A stretch of DNA of 35,606 nt. It comes from Azovibrio sp. (GTDB lineage Bacteria > Pseudomonadota > Gammaproteobacteria > Burkholderiales > Rhodocyclaceae). The translations under genes were made by a program, and so were the position numbers. Location: contig JAOAIO010000013.1 in NCBI GenBank assembly GCA_026414665.1, forward strand, positions 8,134-43,739, read 5' to 3'. Shown here piece after piece: positions 8,341 through 17,373 of the stretch; position 1 is the stretch's first letter, and each line of letters opens with the position of its first letter. The notes under the pieces were generated by a model that worked only from the letters and a program-made list of their open reading frames with translations, did no database searches and was not told where the DNA came from.

Positions 8341-9565
8341 GTGCATCGAGGGCCCGGCTCACGGCCGCCACCCGAGCCTGGCGCAGGCACTCGGGAATGC
8401 CGGCCTTGTCGGCGCACGCTCTGGCGATGGCGCCGCCATCCACGGCCCGGAAGGCCGCCGCCGCTACCCGCCAAAAGCGGCCCTGGGGATAAGGCCGGTC
8501 GGCATAGCCCAGCCGGCCGCGATAGTCGGCCTCGCAAGCCAGCAGGAAATCCTCGAAACGCTCCGGGCGGCGCTGCACATCGCAGCGTTCCATCAGTTTC
8601 ACCATGGTGTCCGGGCGCAGGCAATGCTCGCCGAAACCGACCCGATGCACGTTGCCATGCTGCAAGACCACGAGACGCGCCAGCTCCCGGCATTCCACCG
8701 GCACCCGCAAGCGTTCGCACAAAGCCAATAGCAGCGGTTCGCCGCGAGCCTCGTGGCCGATGTGCCGCGGCCATTCGGCCGGCGGGGTACGGCCCTTGCC
8801 CAAATCGTGGGTGAGCGCCGCAAAACGCGCCGGCAAGGATAGCCGCATGGCCGCCGCTACCTCAAGCACCAAGAGCAGGTGCGCGCCCGTATCCACCTCC
8901 GGGTGGTATTCGGGCCGCTGCGGCACGCCGAACAGGGCATCCAGCTCGGGCAAGAGCCGCGCCAAGGCGCCGCAGTCGCGCAATACCTCGATCATGCGCT
9001 GGGGATGGTCCTCCATCAGCCCCCGCGCCAACTCTTGCCAGACCCGCTCGGCCACCAAATGCTCGACTTCGCCTGCAGCCACCATCTGGCGCATCAGCGC
9101 CAAGGTCTCGGGGGCGACGCCAAAATCGCCAAAGCGGGCCGCGAAACGGGCCAGGCGCAGAATGCGCACCGGGTCCTCGACGAAAGCCGGCCCGACGTGG
9201 CGCAACACCCGCGCTTGCAGGTCGGCCCGACCGTTGAAGGGGTCCACCAGCACCCCGTCCTCGCCCCGCGCCATGGCGTTGATGGTCAGGTCGCGCCGCG
9301 CCAGGTCCTCTTCCAGCGTGACTTCGGGTGAAGCATGAAAGGTAAAGCCGTGGTAGCCGTGGCCGCTTTTGCGTTCCGTGCGGGCCAGGGCGTATTCCTC
9401 CTGGGTGCGGGGGTGGAGGAACACGGGAAAATCCCTGCCCACGGGGCGGAATCCGGCGGCCAGCATGGCCTCGGGCGTGGCGCCGACGACGACGTAATCG
9501 CGGTCGGCCACCGGCCGGCCAAGCAGCTCATCGCGCACGGCGCCACCGACGACATAGACCTGCAT
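8324..9565 (-). CDS. cca: Multifunctional CCA tRNA nucleotidyltransferase / phosphohydrolase
   Basis: This enzyme adds or repairs the CCA end of tRNAs without a nucleic acid template. The 413-residue protein is close to the 412 of E. coli Cca. It starts with [20 protein letters not shown], carrying the GGxVRD signature, followed by the metal-binding DRD; the [10 protein letters not shown] motif lies near residues 90-99. The basic binding motif and helical neck follow, and an HD-type phosphohydrolase motif HDLGKG lies near residue 253, which indicates the bifunctional gammaproteobacterial/betaproteobacterial form. A GGGAAG ribosome binding site precedes the ATG. It is the last gene of a minus-strand group with the NDUFA9-like protein and slt. 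Confidence 0.95.
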   Translation of the reverse strand: MQVYVVGGAVRDELLGRPVADRDYVVVGATPEAMLAAGFRPVGRDFPVFLHPRTQEEYALARTERKSGHGYHGFTFHASPEVTLEEDLARRDLTINAMARGEDGVLVDPFNGRADLQARVLRHVGPAFVEDPVRILRLARFAARFGDFGVAPETLALMRQMVAAGEVEHLVAERVWQELARGLMEDHPQRMIEVLRDCGALARLLPELDALFGVPQRPEYHPEVDTGAHLLLVLEVAAAMRLSLPARFAALTHDLGKGRTPPAEWPRHIGHEARGEPLLLALCERLRVPVECRELARLVVLQHGNVHRVGFGEHCLRPDTMVKLMERCDVQRRPERFEDFLLACEADYRGRLGYADRPYPQGRFWRVAAAAFRAVDGGAIARACADKAGIPECLRQARVAAVSRALDALKASG

Positions 9566-9638
9566 GTTCAGCTTCCCGTGCTGGCAAAACGCCTTGCCGG
9601 GCCAGGCTCGGACAGGGCGTCATTCCAACGCACGGGCA

Positions 9639-10601
9639 TCAGCGCCCGGCGTACCAGCGATAGCGATTCAAGCGCTGCTTGGGGCGGTCGCCGGCAATGT
9701 AGGTAGGCGCGATGGCTTCGAGCGGCGTCGGCCGCCAGCCCGGGAAACGCTGCCCCGAGCCGTCGGCAACGCTGTCGACCTGCATGGAACGCAGGTTATC
9801 GGGCGAGAGCATGGGCTTGGGCAGCAGCCACAACAGACCGGCTTGCAGATAGGCCCAGCCTTCGGAGAGGGGCAGAATGCGGGCGCGGCTCTGGGTCAGG
9901 CGGGCGACGTAGCGCACCAGCTCCTCGAGGCTATAGGTCTGGGGCCCGACCAGATCGTAGGCCTGCCCGAAAGTATCGCGCCGGTCCAGGCAATCGACGA
10001 AGGCATCGGCGACATCCGCCACCCAGACGGGCTGGAAGCGAGCTTGCCCCATGCCCAGCGGCAGGACGGGAAAGGTCTTGAGGAGCTTGGCGAACAGGCT
10101 CAGGAAAGCATCGCCGGCGCCAAAGATGACCGAGGGCCGGAACACGGTCACATCGAGCGCGTCGCGGGCGGCAAGCACGATCTGCTCGCCGGCGCCCTTC
10201 GAGCGCAGATATTCGGAAGGTCCATCGACACTGGCCTTGAGGGCGCTCATGTGCACCAGGCGGCGCACGCCGGTGGCCTGCATGGCGGCAATGATCTTGC
10301 GCGGCAGCTCGACATGGGCCTGCTCGAAATCACGGCTGTAGGGCAACTTCACGTCGCGGCTGTGCAAGATGCCGACCAAGTTGATGACCGCATCCTGGCC
10401 ACGCACCAGGGCTTCGAGCTGAGCCGGATCGTTGATGTCCGCCTCGGGCATATCCACCCCGGGCAGCATGATCTGCTTCTTGTTGCGGTCGCGGCGACGG
10501 GTGGGGATGGTGAGCCTGACGCCCTGTTCGGAGAGCCGGTTGGCGATGTAAGTTCCGACAAAACCGCTGCCTCCTAGCAGCAAGACTTTCTTGTGTTCCA
10601 T
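9639..10601 (-). CDS. Complex I NDUFA9-like NAD(P)-binding protein (atypical SDR)
   Basis: A 320-residue atypical short-chain dehydrogenase/reductase. The dinucleotide loop GGSGFVGTYIANRL is at residues 10-23, then PTRRRDRNKK where an NADP-dependent enzyme would have basic residues, and VVNLVGILH-like AVINLVGILH near 92-101. Bacterial relatives are usually named complex I NDUFA9 subunit family proteins, but free-living bacteria have no such complex I subunit. A role as a quinone-related or sugar-nucleotide reductase is equally possible. It lies 45 bases after slt and 73 bases before cca on the same strand, so they are probably cotranscribed. Confidence 0.85.
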   Translation of the reverse strand: MEHKKVLLLGGSGFVGTYIANRLSEQGVRLTIPTRRRDRNKKQIMLPGVDMPEADINDPAQLEALVRGQDAVINLVGILHSRDVKLPYSRDFEQAHVELPRKIIAAMQATGVRRLVHMSALKASVDGPSEYLRSKGAGEQIVLAARDALDVTVFRPSVIFGAGDAFLSLFAKLLKTFPVLPLGMGQARFQPVWVADVADAFVDCLDRRDTFGQAYDLVGPQTYSLEELVRYVARLTQSRARILPLSEGWAYLQAGLLWLLPKPMLSPDNLRSMQVDSVADGSGQRFPGWRPTPLEAIAPTYIAGDRPKQRLNRYRWYAGR

Positions 10602-10638
10602 GACGATCCCGTGCGGAATGGTTGGGGTGATGGCAAGG

Positions 10639-10662
10639 CCCGGATTTTACGGCAAATCCGGG
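10639..10662 (-). other. Nine-base-pair hairpin spanning the slt stop codon
   Basis: The inverted repeat CCCGGATTT, six-base loop, AAATCCGGG is perfect, and the slt stop codon (10647-10649) falls within it. No T-run follows on the minus strand, so it is not a classical intrinsic terminator. It may stabilise the slt message end or lower readthrough into the downstream gene. Confidence 0.45.
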
Positions 10663-12590
10663 GTCTTGGGCGTATCGACGGCGGGCCGTGCCGGAACGAT
10701 GCCCAGGCGCGCGCGCAGCGAAGCCGGTTGGCCGTTGAACAGCACCGCGTAATAGACGGCGTTGCTCATGACCTTCTTCACGTAATCGCGGGTTTCGGAA
10801 AAGGGGATGGTCTCGGCGTAGATGGCGCCCTCCAGGGGCACTTCGGCCCGCCACTTGCGCGCCCGGCCGGGACCGGCGTTGTACGCGGCCGAGGCCAGCA
10901 CCGGATGGTTGTCGAGGTCCTCCATCACCATGCGCATGTAAGAGGTGCCGAGCAGGAGATTGATCTCGGGGTCGTTCACCCGGCGGTGGTCGTAATCCTT
11001 GAGACCGATTTTCTTCGCCACCCACTTGGCCGTGGCCGGCATGAGCTGCATCAAGCCGGAAGCGCCGACGGAGGACCTGGCATTGCTGATAAAGCGGCTT
11101 TCCTGGCGCATGAGGCCATAGACCCAGGCCTCATCGAGCGCCTGCTCACGCGCCGCCGGCCGCACCTGGTCATCGAACGGCGCGAGAAAGCGCAAGCCAT
11201 AGTCATGCTGGCTGCGCGTCCGGTCTGCGGTATTAATGGCTCGGTCATAGATCTGATGGCGCCGCGCCAACTCGGCGGCGGCCAACAACTGCCGATCGTC
11301 CATGTCGCGGATGCTCCAGTTCCATTCGCGCACGGCTTCGAGGCGCATGTCGAGGCGGAACAACGTGAGCGCGCGCGCCAAGCCCGGGTGCGCCCGCGCT
11401 TCGGCCAGCTCTTCCGGCGTGACCGGCTGCGCCCGCGGCGGGATGGTGATGCGCCGCCCAAGCTCTTCGTCCGCCAAGTTGCCGTAGAAATTCGGTTGCC
11501 CAGCGATGCGCTCGAACAATTGCCGCGCCGGCTCTTGACGGCCGCCGGCCTGATAGGCGCGGCCCAGCCAGTAAATCCATTCGGGCTTATCCTTGAGGCT
11601 GGCCGGCATCGTCTCGATGCTGCGCCGCACCTCGCCCCAATCGCGGTTGCGCAGCGCCGCCCGCACGCGCCATTCGCGCGCCTCATCCGAGAGCGCGGCC
11701 GGGTCGCTATGCCGATACCAGTCCGTCGCATTCGCTAGATGGCGGCGCGCGCCTTGCAAGCCGATCTGGCCCCAGGCCCAGGCTCGCTCCGGCGCTTCCA
11801 GATACGCCTGCCAGCGCTGCAATTGTTCCGCGGCGAAAGCCGGATCGTTGCGCGCCAAACGCTGAATGGCGAGCGCCACCAGTTCGCGTTCGGTACGCGT
11901 CTTGAGGCTGGCCGGCGCCAGGCGCGCCAACCACGCCGCGCTCTTGTCGAGCGCCTGATCGAGCTGCTTCGGGTCGGGCTGGCGCGCCGGCGGCAGGCTA
12001 GCCAGCACCTGGCGCGCCGGCGCCAGCTTGTTCGCCTCTACCAGCAGGCGCACCCGCGCCCAGAGCTGGTCCGTGCTGACTCGGTCCGCCATCAGGGCCA
12101 TGAGCGGCCGGCAGCCGTCGGGCACGTCGTGGAGCGTCAGCCACAGGCTTTCGGCCTCGCCCAAGGCCGCCGCATCACGTAACTGCAAGCGCGCCAGGAG
12201 CCCCAGGCAGCGCGCTTCCTGATCCGGCGCTTTGAGTTGCGCATAGTGCTGCAACAGCCCCTGCCAGTCCTCGCGCTTGGCGAGCACCCTGAGCCAGTCG
12301 GCGCGTAGCCGCTCGCTGAGATACTGGCCGGCCTGGCGCTGAATGAACGCTTCGATACTGGCCGCATCCTGCTGCTCGATGCCCTGGCGCAGCAGGTAAT
12401 AATCGACATAATCGGCCAGCGGATGGCCGCGCAGCTCTGTCGCCAAAGCCTCGAGCCGGGGGCGATTGCCGACCCGGAACGCCTCCCGAGCCGCGATGAA
12501 CTGCGCATCCCCGGGCATTTCCTGCGCCCGAAGCGGCATGACGAGACAAACGGCAAGGCCAAGTCCGGCCCCAAGCACGCGCAACTTCAT
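10647..12590 (-). CDS. slt: Soluble lytic murein transglycosylase (Slt70 family)
   Basis: A periplasmic enzyme cleaving the glycan strands of peptidoglycan to 1,6-anhydro products. The 647 residues match the Slt70 family. A signal peptide (MKLRVLGAGLGLAVCLVMPLRA) probably ends near residue 23. A long helical U-shaped domain follows. The C-terminal catalytic domain carries the general acid/base Glu497 in MRQESRF, then SSVGASGLMQLMPATAKWVA and SAAYNAGPGRARKW, all standard for goose-lysozyme-like transglycosylases. It is divergent from the 5-formyltetrahydrofolate cyclo-ligase, with only 16 bases between start codons, and is the first gene of the slt/NDUFA9-like/cca group. Confidence 0.95.
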   Translation of the reverse strand: MKLRVLGAGLGLAVCLVMPLRAQEMPGDAQFIAAREAFRVGNRPRLEALATELRGHPLADYVDYYLLRQGIEQQDAASIEAFIQRQAGQYLSERLRADWLRVLAKREDWQGLLQHYAQLKAPDQEARCLGLLARLQLRDAAALGEAESLWLTLHDVPDGCRPLMALMADRVSTDQLWARVRLLVEANKLAPARQVLASLPPARQPDPKQLDQALDKSAAWLARLAPASLKTRTERELVALAIQRLARNDPAFAAEQLQRWQAYLEAPERAWAWGQIGLQGARRHLANATDWYRHSDPAALSDEAREWRVRAALRNRDWGEVRRSIETMPASLKDKPEWIYWLGRAYQAGGRQEPARQLFERIAGQPNFYGNLADEELGRRITIPPRAQPVTPEELAEARAHPGLARALTLFRLDMRLEAVREWNWSIRDMDDRQLLAAAELARRHQIYDRAINTADRTRSQHDYGLRFLAPFDDQVRPAAREQALDEAWVYGLMRQESRFISNARSSVGASGLMQLMPATAKWVAKKIGLKDYDHRRVNDPEINLLLGTSYMRMVMEDLDNHPVLASAAYNAGPGRARKWRAEVPLEGAIYAETIPFSETRDYVKKVMSNAVYYAVLFNGQPASLRARLGIVPARPAVDTPKTPDLP

Positions 12591-12606
12591 GTGGTAGATT
12601 CAAAAG

Positions 12607-13209
12607 ATGGACAGCAAGCGCGAGGATACCACGCCCCCCCCCAGCCGCTGCCCGCCGGATCGGGATGCGCTGCGGCGCGACATGGTCGCCGCCCGGCGCG
12701 CTCTGCCCGCCGCTACCGTAGCGGCCTGGTCGGCGCAGATCGTGGCGCACCTGCTCGCCCGCTTCGCCCGCCCGCCGGGCGCGTGCGTCGCCTTTTGCTG
12801 GCCGATCCAGCACGAACCCGACGTGCGAGCGGCGCTCGCGGCTTGGGCCCGGCAAGGCAGTCGTGCCGCCCTGCCGGTCGTGATAGCGCCAGGTAAGCCG
12901 CTGGGCTTTCGCCCATGGGCCCGGGACACCCGCCTGGAACCCGACCGTTATGGCATCCCCACGCCGGTAACCGGCCCCTGGGTACGCCCGGATGCGCTGC
13001 TCTTACCGCTCAATGCCTTCGATGCCGCCGGCTACCGGCTTGGCTATGGCGGCGGCTTCTTCGACCGCACCCTGGCCAGCCTCGATCCGCGGCCGCTTGC
13101 CATTGGCGTCGGCTTCGAGCTGAACCGGGTCGAGAGCATCGGCCCACAAGCGCACGATCAACCGCTCGACTGGATCGTCACCGAGGCCGGCTGTTTCCGG
13201 CCGCGCTAA
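12607..13209 (+). CDS. 5-formyltetrahydrofolate cyclo-ligase
   Basis: This enzyme converts 5-formyltetrahydrofolate to 5,10-methenyltetrahydrofolate using ATP, in the cytoplasm. The 200-residue size fits. Residues 18-45 hold DRDALRRDMVAARRAL, the basic N-terminal motif of the family. The nucleotide-binding glycine-rich motif LGYGGGFFDRTLA lies near 139-151. The N-terminal 15 residues are Pro- and Ser-rich and not conserved, so a slightly later start cannot be excluded. It lies alone on the plus strand, divergent from slt. In many proteobacteria this gene sits downstream of zapA and 6S RNA, but neither is visible here. Confidence 0.92.
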   Translation: MDSKREDTTPPPSRCPPDRDALRRDMVAARRALPAATVAAWSAQIVAHLLARFARPPGACVAFCWPIQHEPDVRAALAAWARQGSRAALPVVIAPGKPLGFRPWARDTRLEPDRYGIPTPVTGPWVRPDALLLPLNAFDAAGYRLGYGGGFFDRTLASLDPRPLAIGVGFELNRVESIGPQAHDQPLDWIVTEAGCFRPR

Positions 13210-13285
13210 CCCATCAGAATCGCTGCACACGCTCTTGAGTATGAAAGCGGCGCGCCGCCCTTGTCCCCCAACCTCATCCCGATAA

Positions 13286-13303
13286 GGGGCAGCGAGATGC
13301 CCC
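13286..13303 (-). terminator. Hairpin downstream of the small membrane protein gene, possible weak terminator
   Basis: GGGGCA, six-base loop, TGCCCC lies 9 bases beyond the minus-strand stop codon at 13312. On the minus strand it is preceded by TTTT and followed only by TTAT, so a terminator function is uncertain. Confidence 0.3.
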
Positions 13304-13311
13304 AAAACAAC

Positions 13312-13632
13312 TTAGCCGTTTTGCCGACTCGCAGCCACGGCGCGGCGCAGCAACAGGCTAAGGCCGGGCATGGCGAGCAGGAACAGAAAAGAAACGGCAA
13401 ACGCGAGTAACGCCTGGGAAAAATCGTAAAGGCCGGTGCTCAAGGTGAGCTCGAGCGCGAGCCAACGGCGCGGCACCATGCCCACCAGCGCCAGCGTGAA
13501 GGCAGCCCAAGGCAGCCAGAACGGGCCGGCGCGCCAAAGACGCAAGAGCGCCCAAGCGGCCGCCCACACCTGCATACCCAAGGCGATGAAGAGACAGAGG
13601 ATGGTCAGGTGCAAGAGGGGCCAGTCAGACAT
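13312..13632 (-). CDS. Small three-helix membrane protein, unknown function
   Basis: A 106-residue protein with about three hydrophobic segments: residues 7-30, 38-56 and 70-93. It ends in a short basic tail (LLRRAVAASRQNG). I do not recognise the family. Its ATG overlaps the TGA of the aminotransferase gene by eight bases, so translation is probably coupled to that gene. It could be an integral membrane partner of the C-S lyase or simply an operon tail gene. Confidence 0.7.
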   Translation of the reverse strand: MSDWPLLHLTILCLFIALGMQVWAAAWALLRLWRAGPFWLPWAAFTLALVGMVPRRWLALELTLSTGLYDFSQALLAFAVSFLFLLAMPGLSLLLRRAVAASRQNG

Positions 13633-14767
13633 GGGCGGATTCGACAGCGGCCCGCAACCGGACCAGGGCGGTGGCGAGGGTAGCAGCAGTGCAGCCGAAA
13701 TTGAAGCGCACCCAGCCCGGGGCGCCGAATTCGGCGCCGTCCGACAGGCCCAGGCCGTGGGCCTCGAAGTGGGCCGCCGGATCTGCCAGCCCCAGGCCCC
13801 GGGCGTCGATCCAGCCCAGATAAGTCGCCTCTACGTGGCTCATGGCGAGCCCGGGCAGCCCGGCCACGGCGGCTTCGAGCTGGTCTCGGTTCTGGCGCAG
13901 CTGGGCCAAGAGAGCCCGGTGCCAGTCGCCGCAGTCCCGGTACGCGGCTTCGCAGGCCGCTAGCCCGAGCACATTCACATGCGGCACGATGCCGGCCATG
14001 GCCCGGCTGAAACGGCGGCGCAGGGCGGCATCGGGAATCACCGCGAAGGCGCAGCCCAGGCCGGGAATGTTGAAGGTTTTCGAGGGCGCCATTAGGGTAA
14101 TACTGCGCGCCGCCAGTTCGGGAGCTAGGGTGGCAAAAGGCAGGTGCCGCCGCCCCTCGTCCAGCACCAGACCGCAATGGATCTCGTCGGAGCAGACGAT
14201 CAGCTCGCGCTGCAGGGCGAATTCGGCCAGCTGCTCCAGTTCCTCCCGGCGCCAGCAGCGGCCCACCGGGTTGTGAGGATGACAGAACAGCAGCAGCTCC
14301 GTGCTTGGGGTAGAAGCGGCTTCGAGCGCCGCCCAGTCGATTTGCCAGCAGCCATCGCGCAACGCCAGTTCAGCCCGTTGCAGCCGCCGCTCAGCAAAGG
14401 CAGGCGCGGAGAAAAAAGGCGGGTAGACCGGCGGGGTGGTCAGCACGTCGCCCGCCACCGTGCGGCAGGCCACGTTAAGACCGGTGACCAGCCCCGGCAG
14501 CCAGACGAGCCAATCCGGCTCCACCTGCCAGCCATACTCACGCTCGAGATGCGCGAGCACCGACTCCATCAGGGCAGGCGAAGGCGCGCCGTAGCCGAAC
14601 ACGCCGTGCTCGATGCGCGCGCGCAATGCATCGAGCACAGCAGGCGGGGCGGGGAAATCCATGTCGGCCACCCACAGGGGCAGCACGTCCCGACCGGCGT
14701 ATTTACCCCATTTGATGGAGACGGTGCCGCGCCGCGCGGGCGCCGGCGCGAAGTCGAAATCCGCCAA
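13625..14767 (-). CDS. MalY/PatB family PLP-dependent C-S lyase / aminotransferase
   Basis: A fold type I PLP enzyme, 380 residues. Family members act as cystathionine beta-lyases or cysteine desulfhydrases; PatB, a B. subtilis relative, is a C-S lyase. The N-terminal signature RRGTVSIKWGKY and LPLWVADMDF lies at residues 12-38, HPHNPVGR near 163-170, DEIH near 194-197, and the PLP Lys230 is in MAPSKTFNIPG. No ATG fits. A TTG at 14767 has GGAAG seven bases upstream and lies one base after the cysK stop. A more upstream TTG at 14818 would run deep into cysK and add no conserved sequence. Position after cysK suggests a role in sulfur amino acid turnover. Confidence 0.88.
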   Translation of the reverse strand: MADFDFAPAPARRGTVSIKWGKYAGRDVLPLWVADMDFPAPPAVLDALRARIEHGVFGYGAPSPALMESVLAHLEREYGWQVEPDWLVWLPGLVTGLNVACRTVAGDVLTTPPVYPPFFSAPAFAERRLQRAELALRDGCWQIDWAALEAASTPSTELLLFCHPHNPVGRCWRREELEQLAEFALQRELIVCSDEIHCGLVLDEGRRHLPFATLAPELAARSITLMAPSKTFNIPGLGCAFAVIPDAALRRRFSRAMAGIVPHVNVLGLAACEAAYRDCGDWHRALLAQLRQNRDQLEAAVAGLPGLAMSHVEATYLGWIDARGLGLADPAAHFEAHGLGLSDGAEFGAPGWVRFNFGCTAATLATALVRLRAAVESAHV

Positions 14768-14768
14768 G

Positions 14769-15701
14769 TCAGACTTCCAGATGGGAGTACAGGGCGGTGG
14801 ACAGATAGCGCTCGCCAAACGAGGGCAGGAGGGTCACGATCAGCTTGCCGGCATTTTCCGGGCGCTTCGCCAGCTCCAGGGCGGCACTCACGGCGGCGCC
14901 GGAGGAAATGCCGGCGAGCAGCCCCTCCTCGGTAGCCAGACGGCGGGCGATGGCAAAGGCATCCTCATTACGCACCGCAATCACCTCGTCGTAAATGTGG
15001 GTATTGAGAATGGCAGGCACGAAACCGGCGCCGATGCCCTGGATCGGATGGGGCCCCTTCTCGCCGCCGGAGAGTACCGGAGAGGCAGCGGGCTCGACCG
15101 CCACCACCCTGACGCCCGGTTTCCTCGCCTTGAGGACTTCACCCACGCCGGTCACCGTGCCGCCGGTGCCCACCCCGGCCACGAAGATGTCCACTTGGCC
15201 ATCCGTATCCCGCCAGATTTCCTCGGCCGTGGTCTTGCGGTGCACTTCCGGGTTGGCCGGGTTCTCGAACTGCTGCAAGATCAGGTAGCGGCCATCCGCC
15301 TCGGCCAGTTCCCGGGCCTTCTTGATGGCGCCCCCCATGCCCTCCGGGCCGGGGGTGAGGATCAGCTCGGCACCGTAGGCCTTCAAGAGCAGGCGCCGCT
15401 CGCGGCTCATGGTCTCGGGCATCACGAAGGCGCACTTGATGCCCCGGGCGGCGCAGACCATGGCCAGGCCGATGCCGGTGTTGCCCGAGGTGGGTTCCAA
15501 AATCACCGTGTCGGGGCCAATCTTGCCGGCGGCCAGGGCCGCGTCGATCATGGCCACGGCGATGCGATCCTTGACGCTGTGCGCCGGGTTGAGGAATTCC
15601 AGCTTCACGACGACACGGGCGCCGCAATCCCGGGTCAATCGATTCAGGCGGACGAGCGGGGTGTTGCCCACCAGCTCAGTCACATCGTTGGCTATCTGCA
15701 T
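14769..15701 (-). CDS. cysK: Cysteine synthase A (O-acetylserine sulfhydrylase)
   Basis: This PLP enzyme makes L-cysteine from O-acetylserine and sulfide. The 310-residue length is normal. Conserved features are [10 protein letters not shown] near 13-22, the PLP Lys44 in NPAHSVKDR, the substrate loop [10 protein letters not shown] near 70-79, [11 protein letters not shown] near 175-185, and [10 protein letters not shown] near the C-terminus. The C-terminal ERYLSTALY fits CysK rather than CysM. The ATG at 15701 has GGAG six bases upstream; an upstream TTG would add five residues. The stop is followed after one base by the TTG of the C-S lyase, so the two are likely coupled. Confidence 0.93.
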   Translation of the reverse strand: MQIANDVTELVGNTPLVRLNRLTRDCGARVVVKLEFLNPAHSVKDRIAVAMIDAALAAGKIGPDTVILEPTSGNTGIGLAMVCAARGIKCAFVMPETMSRERRLLLKAYGAELILTPGPEGMGGAIKKARELAEADGRYLILQQFENPANPEVHRKTTAEEIWRDTDGQVDIFVAGVGTGGTVTGVGEVLKARKPGVRVVAVEPAASPVLSGGEKGPHPIQGIGAGFVPAILNTHIYDEVIAVRNEDAFAIARRLATEEGLLAGISSGAAVSAALELAKRPENAGKLIVTLLPSFGERYLSTALYSHLEV

Positions 15702-15800
15702 CGCACGCTCCAGCAAGGCAAAAGCGACAGTCTAGCGGCAAGCGCCACGCCTCCAAAGATCAGCGCGCCAGATCGTTATGCCGCGCCGCGATAAGCCGGG

Positions 15801-17333
15801 TCAACCCAAAAAGAGCTTATAGACCGGATTCTCGGTCTCGTTCCAAAAGCGGTAGCCGAGCTTGTCGAGAAACGCCTGGAAATCGTCCATCTCCGTCGGC
15901 GGCACCTGCATCCCCACCAGCACCCGAGCGGTATCGGCGCCATGGTTGCGGTAGTGAAACAAGCTGATGTTCCAGCCGGCGCTCATGTGGTTGAGAAAAT
16001 TCATCAGCGCGCCGGGCCGCTCCGGGAACTCGAAGCGGTATACCAATTCACGCATTCCACCCTCGCGCACCTGGGGCGCATGGCCGCCCACCATGTGGCG
16101 CACGTGCAGCTTGGCGGTTTCGTCCTCGGACAGATCGAGCGTGGGATAGCCGTGCTTCTTTAAGCTGTCCACGAGCTTTAGCGATTCGGCCCGGCTCGCC
16201 ACCTGGATGCCGACATAGACATGCGCCTCGGCGCGATGGTGGTAGCGGTAGTTGAATTCGGTGATGTTGTGCTTGCCGATCAGGGCGACGAATTTCTTGT
16301 AGGCGCCGGGCTGCTCGGGCAGGGTCACGGCGAGCACCGCCTCGCGCTGCTCGCCGATCTCGGCCCGCTCGGCCACGAAGCGCAGCCGGTCGAAATTGGT
16401 ATTGGCGCCGGAAGCGACCGCCACCAGCACCTTGTCCTTGAGCCGGTGCTGACGGGCATATTCCTTGGCCCCGGCAATGGCGAGCGCGCCAGAGGGTTCG
16501 AGGATCGAACGGGTATCTTCGAACACGTCCTTGATGGCGGCGCAGATGGCGTCCGTATCCACCAAAACGATGTCGTCGAGCAGCTCCTTGCAAAGGCGAA
16601 AGGTTTCCTCGCCGACGAATTTCACCGCGGTGCCATCGGCGAACAGTCCCACTTGTTCGAGGCGCACCCGCTTGCCGGCGGCAATGGAGCGCCGCATGGC
16701 ATCCGCATCGAAGGTCTCGACGCCGATTACCTTGACCTCGGGCCGCACCGCCTTGATGTAGGCAGCCACCCCAGCCGCCAGCCCGCCACCACCGATGGCG
16801 ACGAACACCGCATGCACCCTGCCGTCGTGGCGCGGATGCTGGCGCAGGATTTCCATGCCGATGGTGCCCTGGCCGGCAATCACGTCCGGATCGTCGAACG
16901 GATGCACGAAGGTGAGCCTATCGCGCTTTTCCAGTTCCAGGGCGTGGGCATAGGCTTCGTCGTAGGAATCCCCGGCCAGCACCACTTCGCCGCCGCGCTT
17001 CTTCACCGCCTCCACCTTGATGGCGGGGGTCGTGGTGGGCATCACGATCACCGCCCGGCACCCCAAGTGCGCGGCGGACATGGCAACGCCCTGGGCATGG
17101 TTGCCGGCGGAGGCGCAGATCACGCCGCGCTTTAGCTTCTCGGCCGAGAGGTTGGCGATCTTGTTGTAAGCGCCCCGAAGTTTGAACGAGAACACCGGCT
17201 GCATGTCCTCGCGCTTCAAATAAATGCGGTTGCCGACCCGGGCGGAGAGATTGGAGGCAAAATCGAGCGGCGTCTCAACCGCCAGGTCGTACACCTGGGC
17301 ATTGAGGATTTTTTGCAGATAATCCGGGGGCAT
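15801..17333 (-). CDS. ilvA: Biosynthetic threonine ammonia-lyase (threonine deaminase)
   Basis: It converts threonine to 2-oxobutanoate, the first committed step of isoleucine synthesis. The 510-residue length matches the long biosynthetic form. The PLP Lys51 is in FSFKLRGAYN, SAGNHAQGVAMSA lies near 75-87 and the phosphate-binding GGGGLAAG near 182-189. The C-terminal 180 residues contain two ACT-like regulatory domains (PEQPGAYKKF near 335 and PERPGALMNFL near 430), so isoleucine feedback and valine relief are expected. It reads the same way as cysK, 100 bases upstream of its start, and may share a transcript. Its start is 40 bases from the divergent YqaA-like gene. Confidence 0.95.
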   Translation of the reverse strand: MPPDYLQKILNAQVYDLAVETPLDFASNLSARVGNRIYLKREDMQPVFSFKLRGAYNKIANLSAEKLKRGVICASAGNHAQGVAMSAAHLGCRAVIVMPTTTPAIKVEAVKKRGGEVVLAGDSYDEAYAHALELEKRDRLTFVHPFDDPDVIAGQGTIGMEILRQHPRHDGRVHAVFVAIGGGGLAAGVAAYIKAVRPEVKVIGVETFDADAMRRSIAAGKRVRLEQVGLFADGTAVKFVGEETFRLCKELLDDIVLVDTDAICAAIKDVFEDTRSILEPSGALAIAGAKEYARQHRLKDKVLVAVASGANTNFDRLRFVAERAEIGEQREAVLAVTLPEQPGAYKKFVALIGKHNITEFNYRYHHRAEAHVYVGIQVASRAESLKLVDSLKKHGYPTLDLSEDETAKLHVRHMVGGHAPQVREGGMRELVYRFEFPERPGALMNFLNHMSAGWNISLFHYRNHGADTARVLVGMQVPPTEMDDFQAFLDKLGYRFWNETENPVYKLFLG

Positions 17334-17373
17334 GGCGCGGTTCTTGTTCGAGGCAAAGAAGGGATTCTAAAGG

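Noticed and set aside
9564-10577. A 337-codon open frame on the plus strand, antisense to the NDUFA9-like gene
   Set aside because: The minus-strand frame has a clear dinucleotide-binding motif and family match; the plus-strand product is low-complexity and unlike any family.
13210-13311. A 6S RNA or other small RNA gene next to the 5-formyltetrahydrofolate cyclo-ligase
   Set aside because: 6S RNA is often near this gene, but the roughly 100-base gap after it is too short and the sequence before it is only 16 bases from slt.
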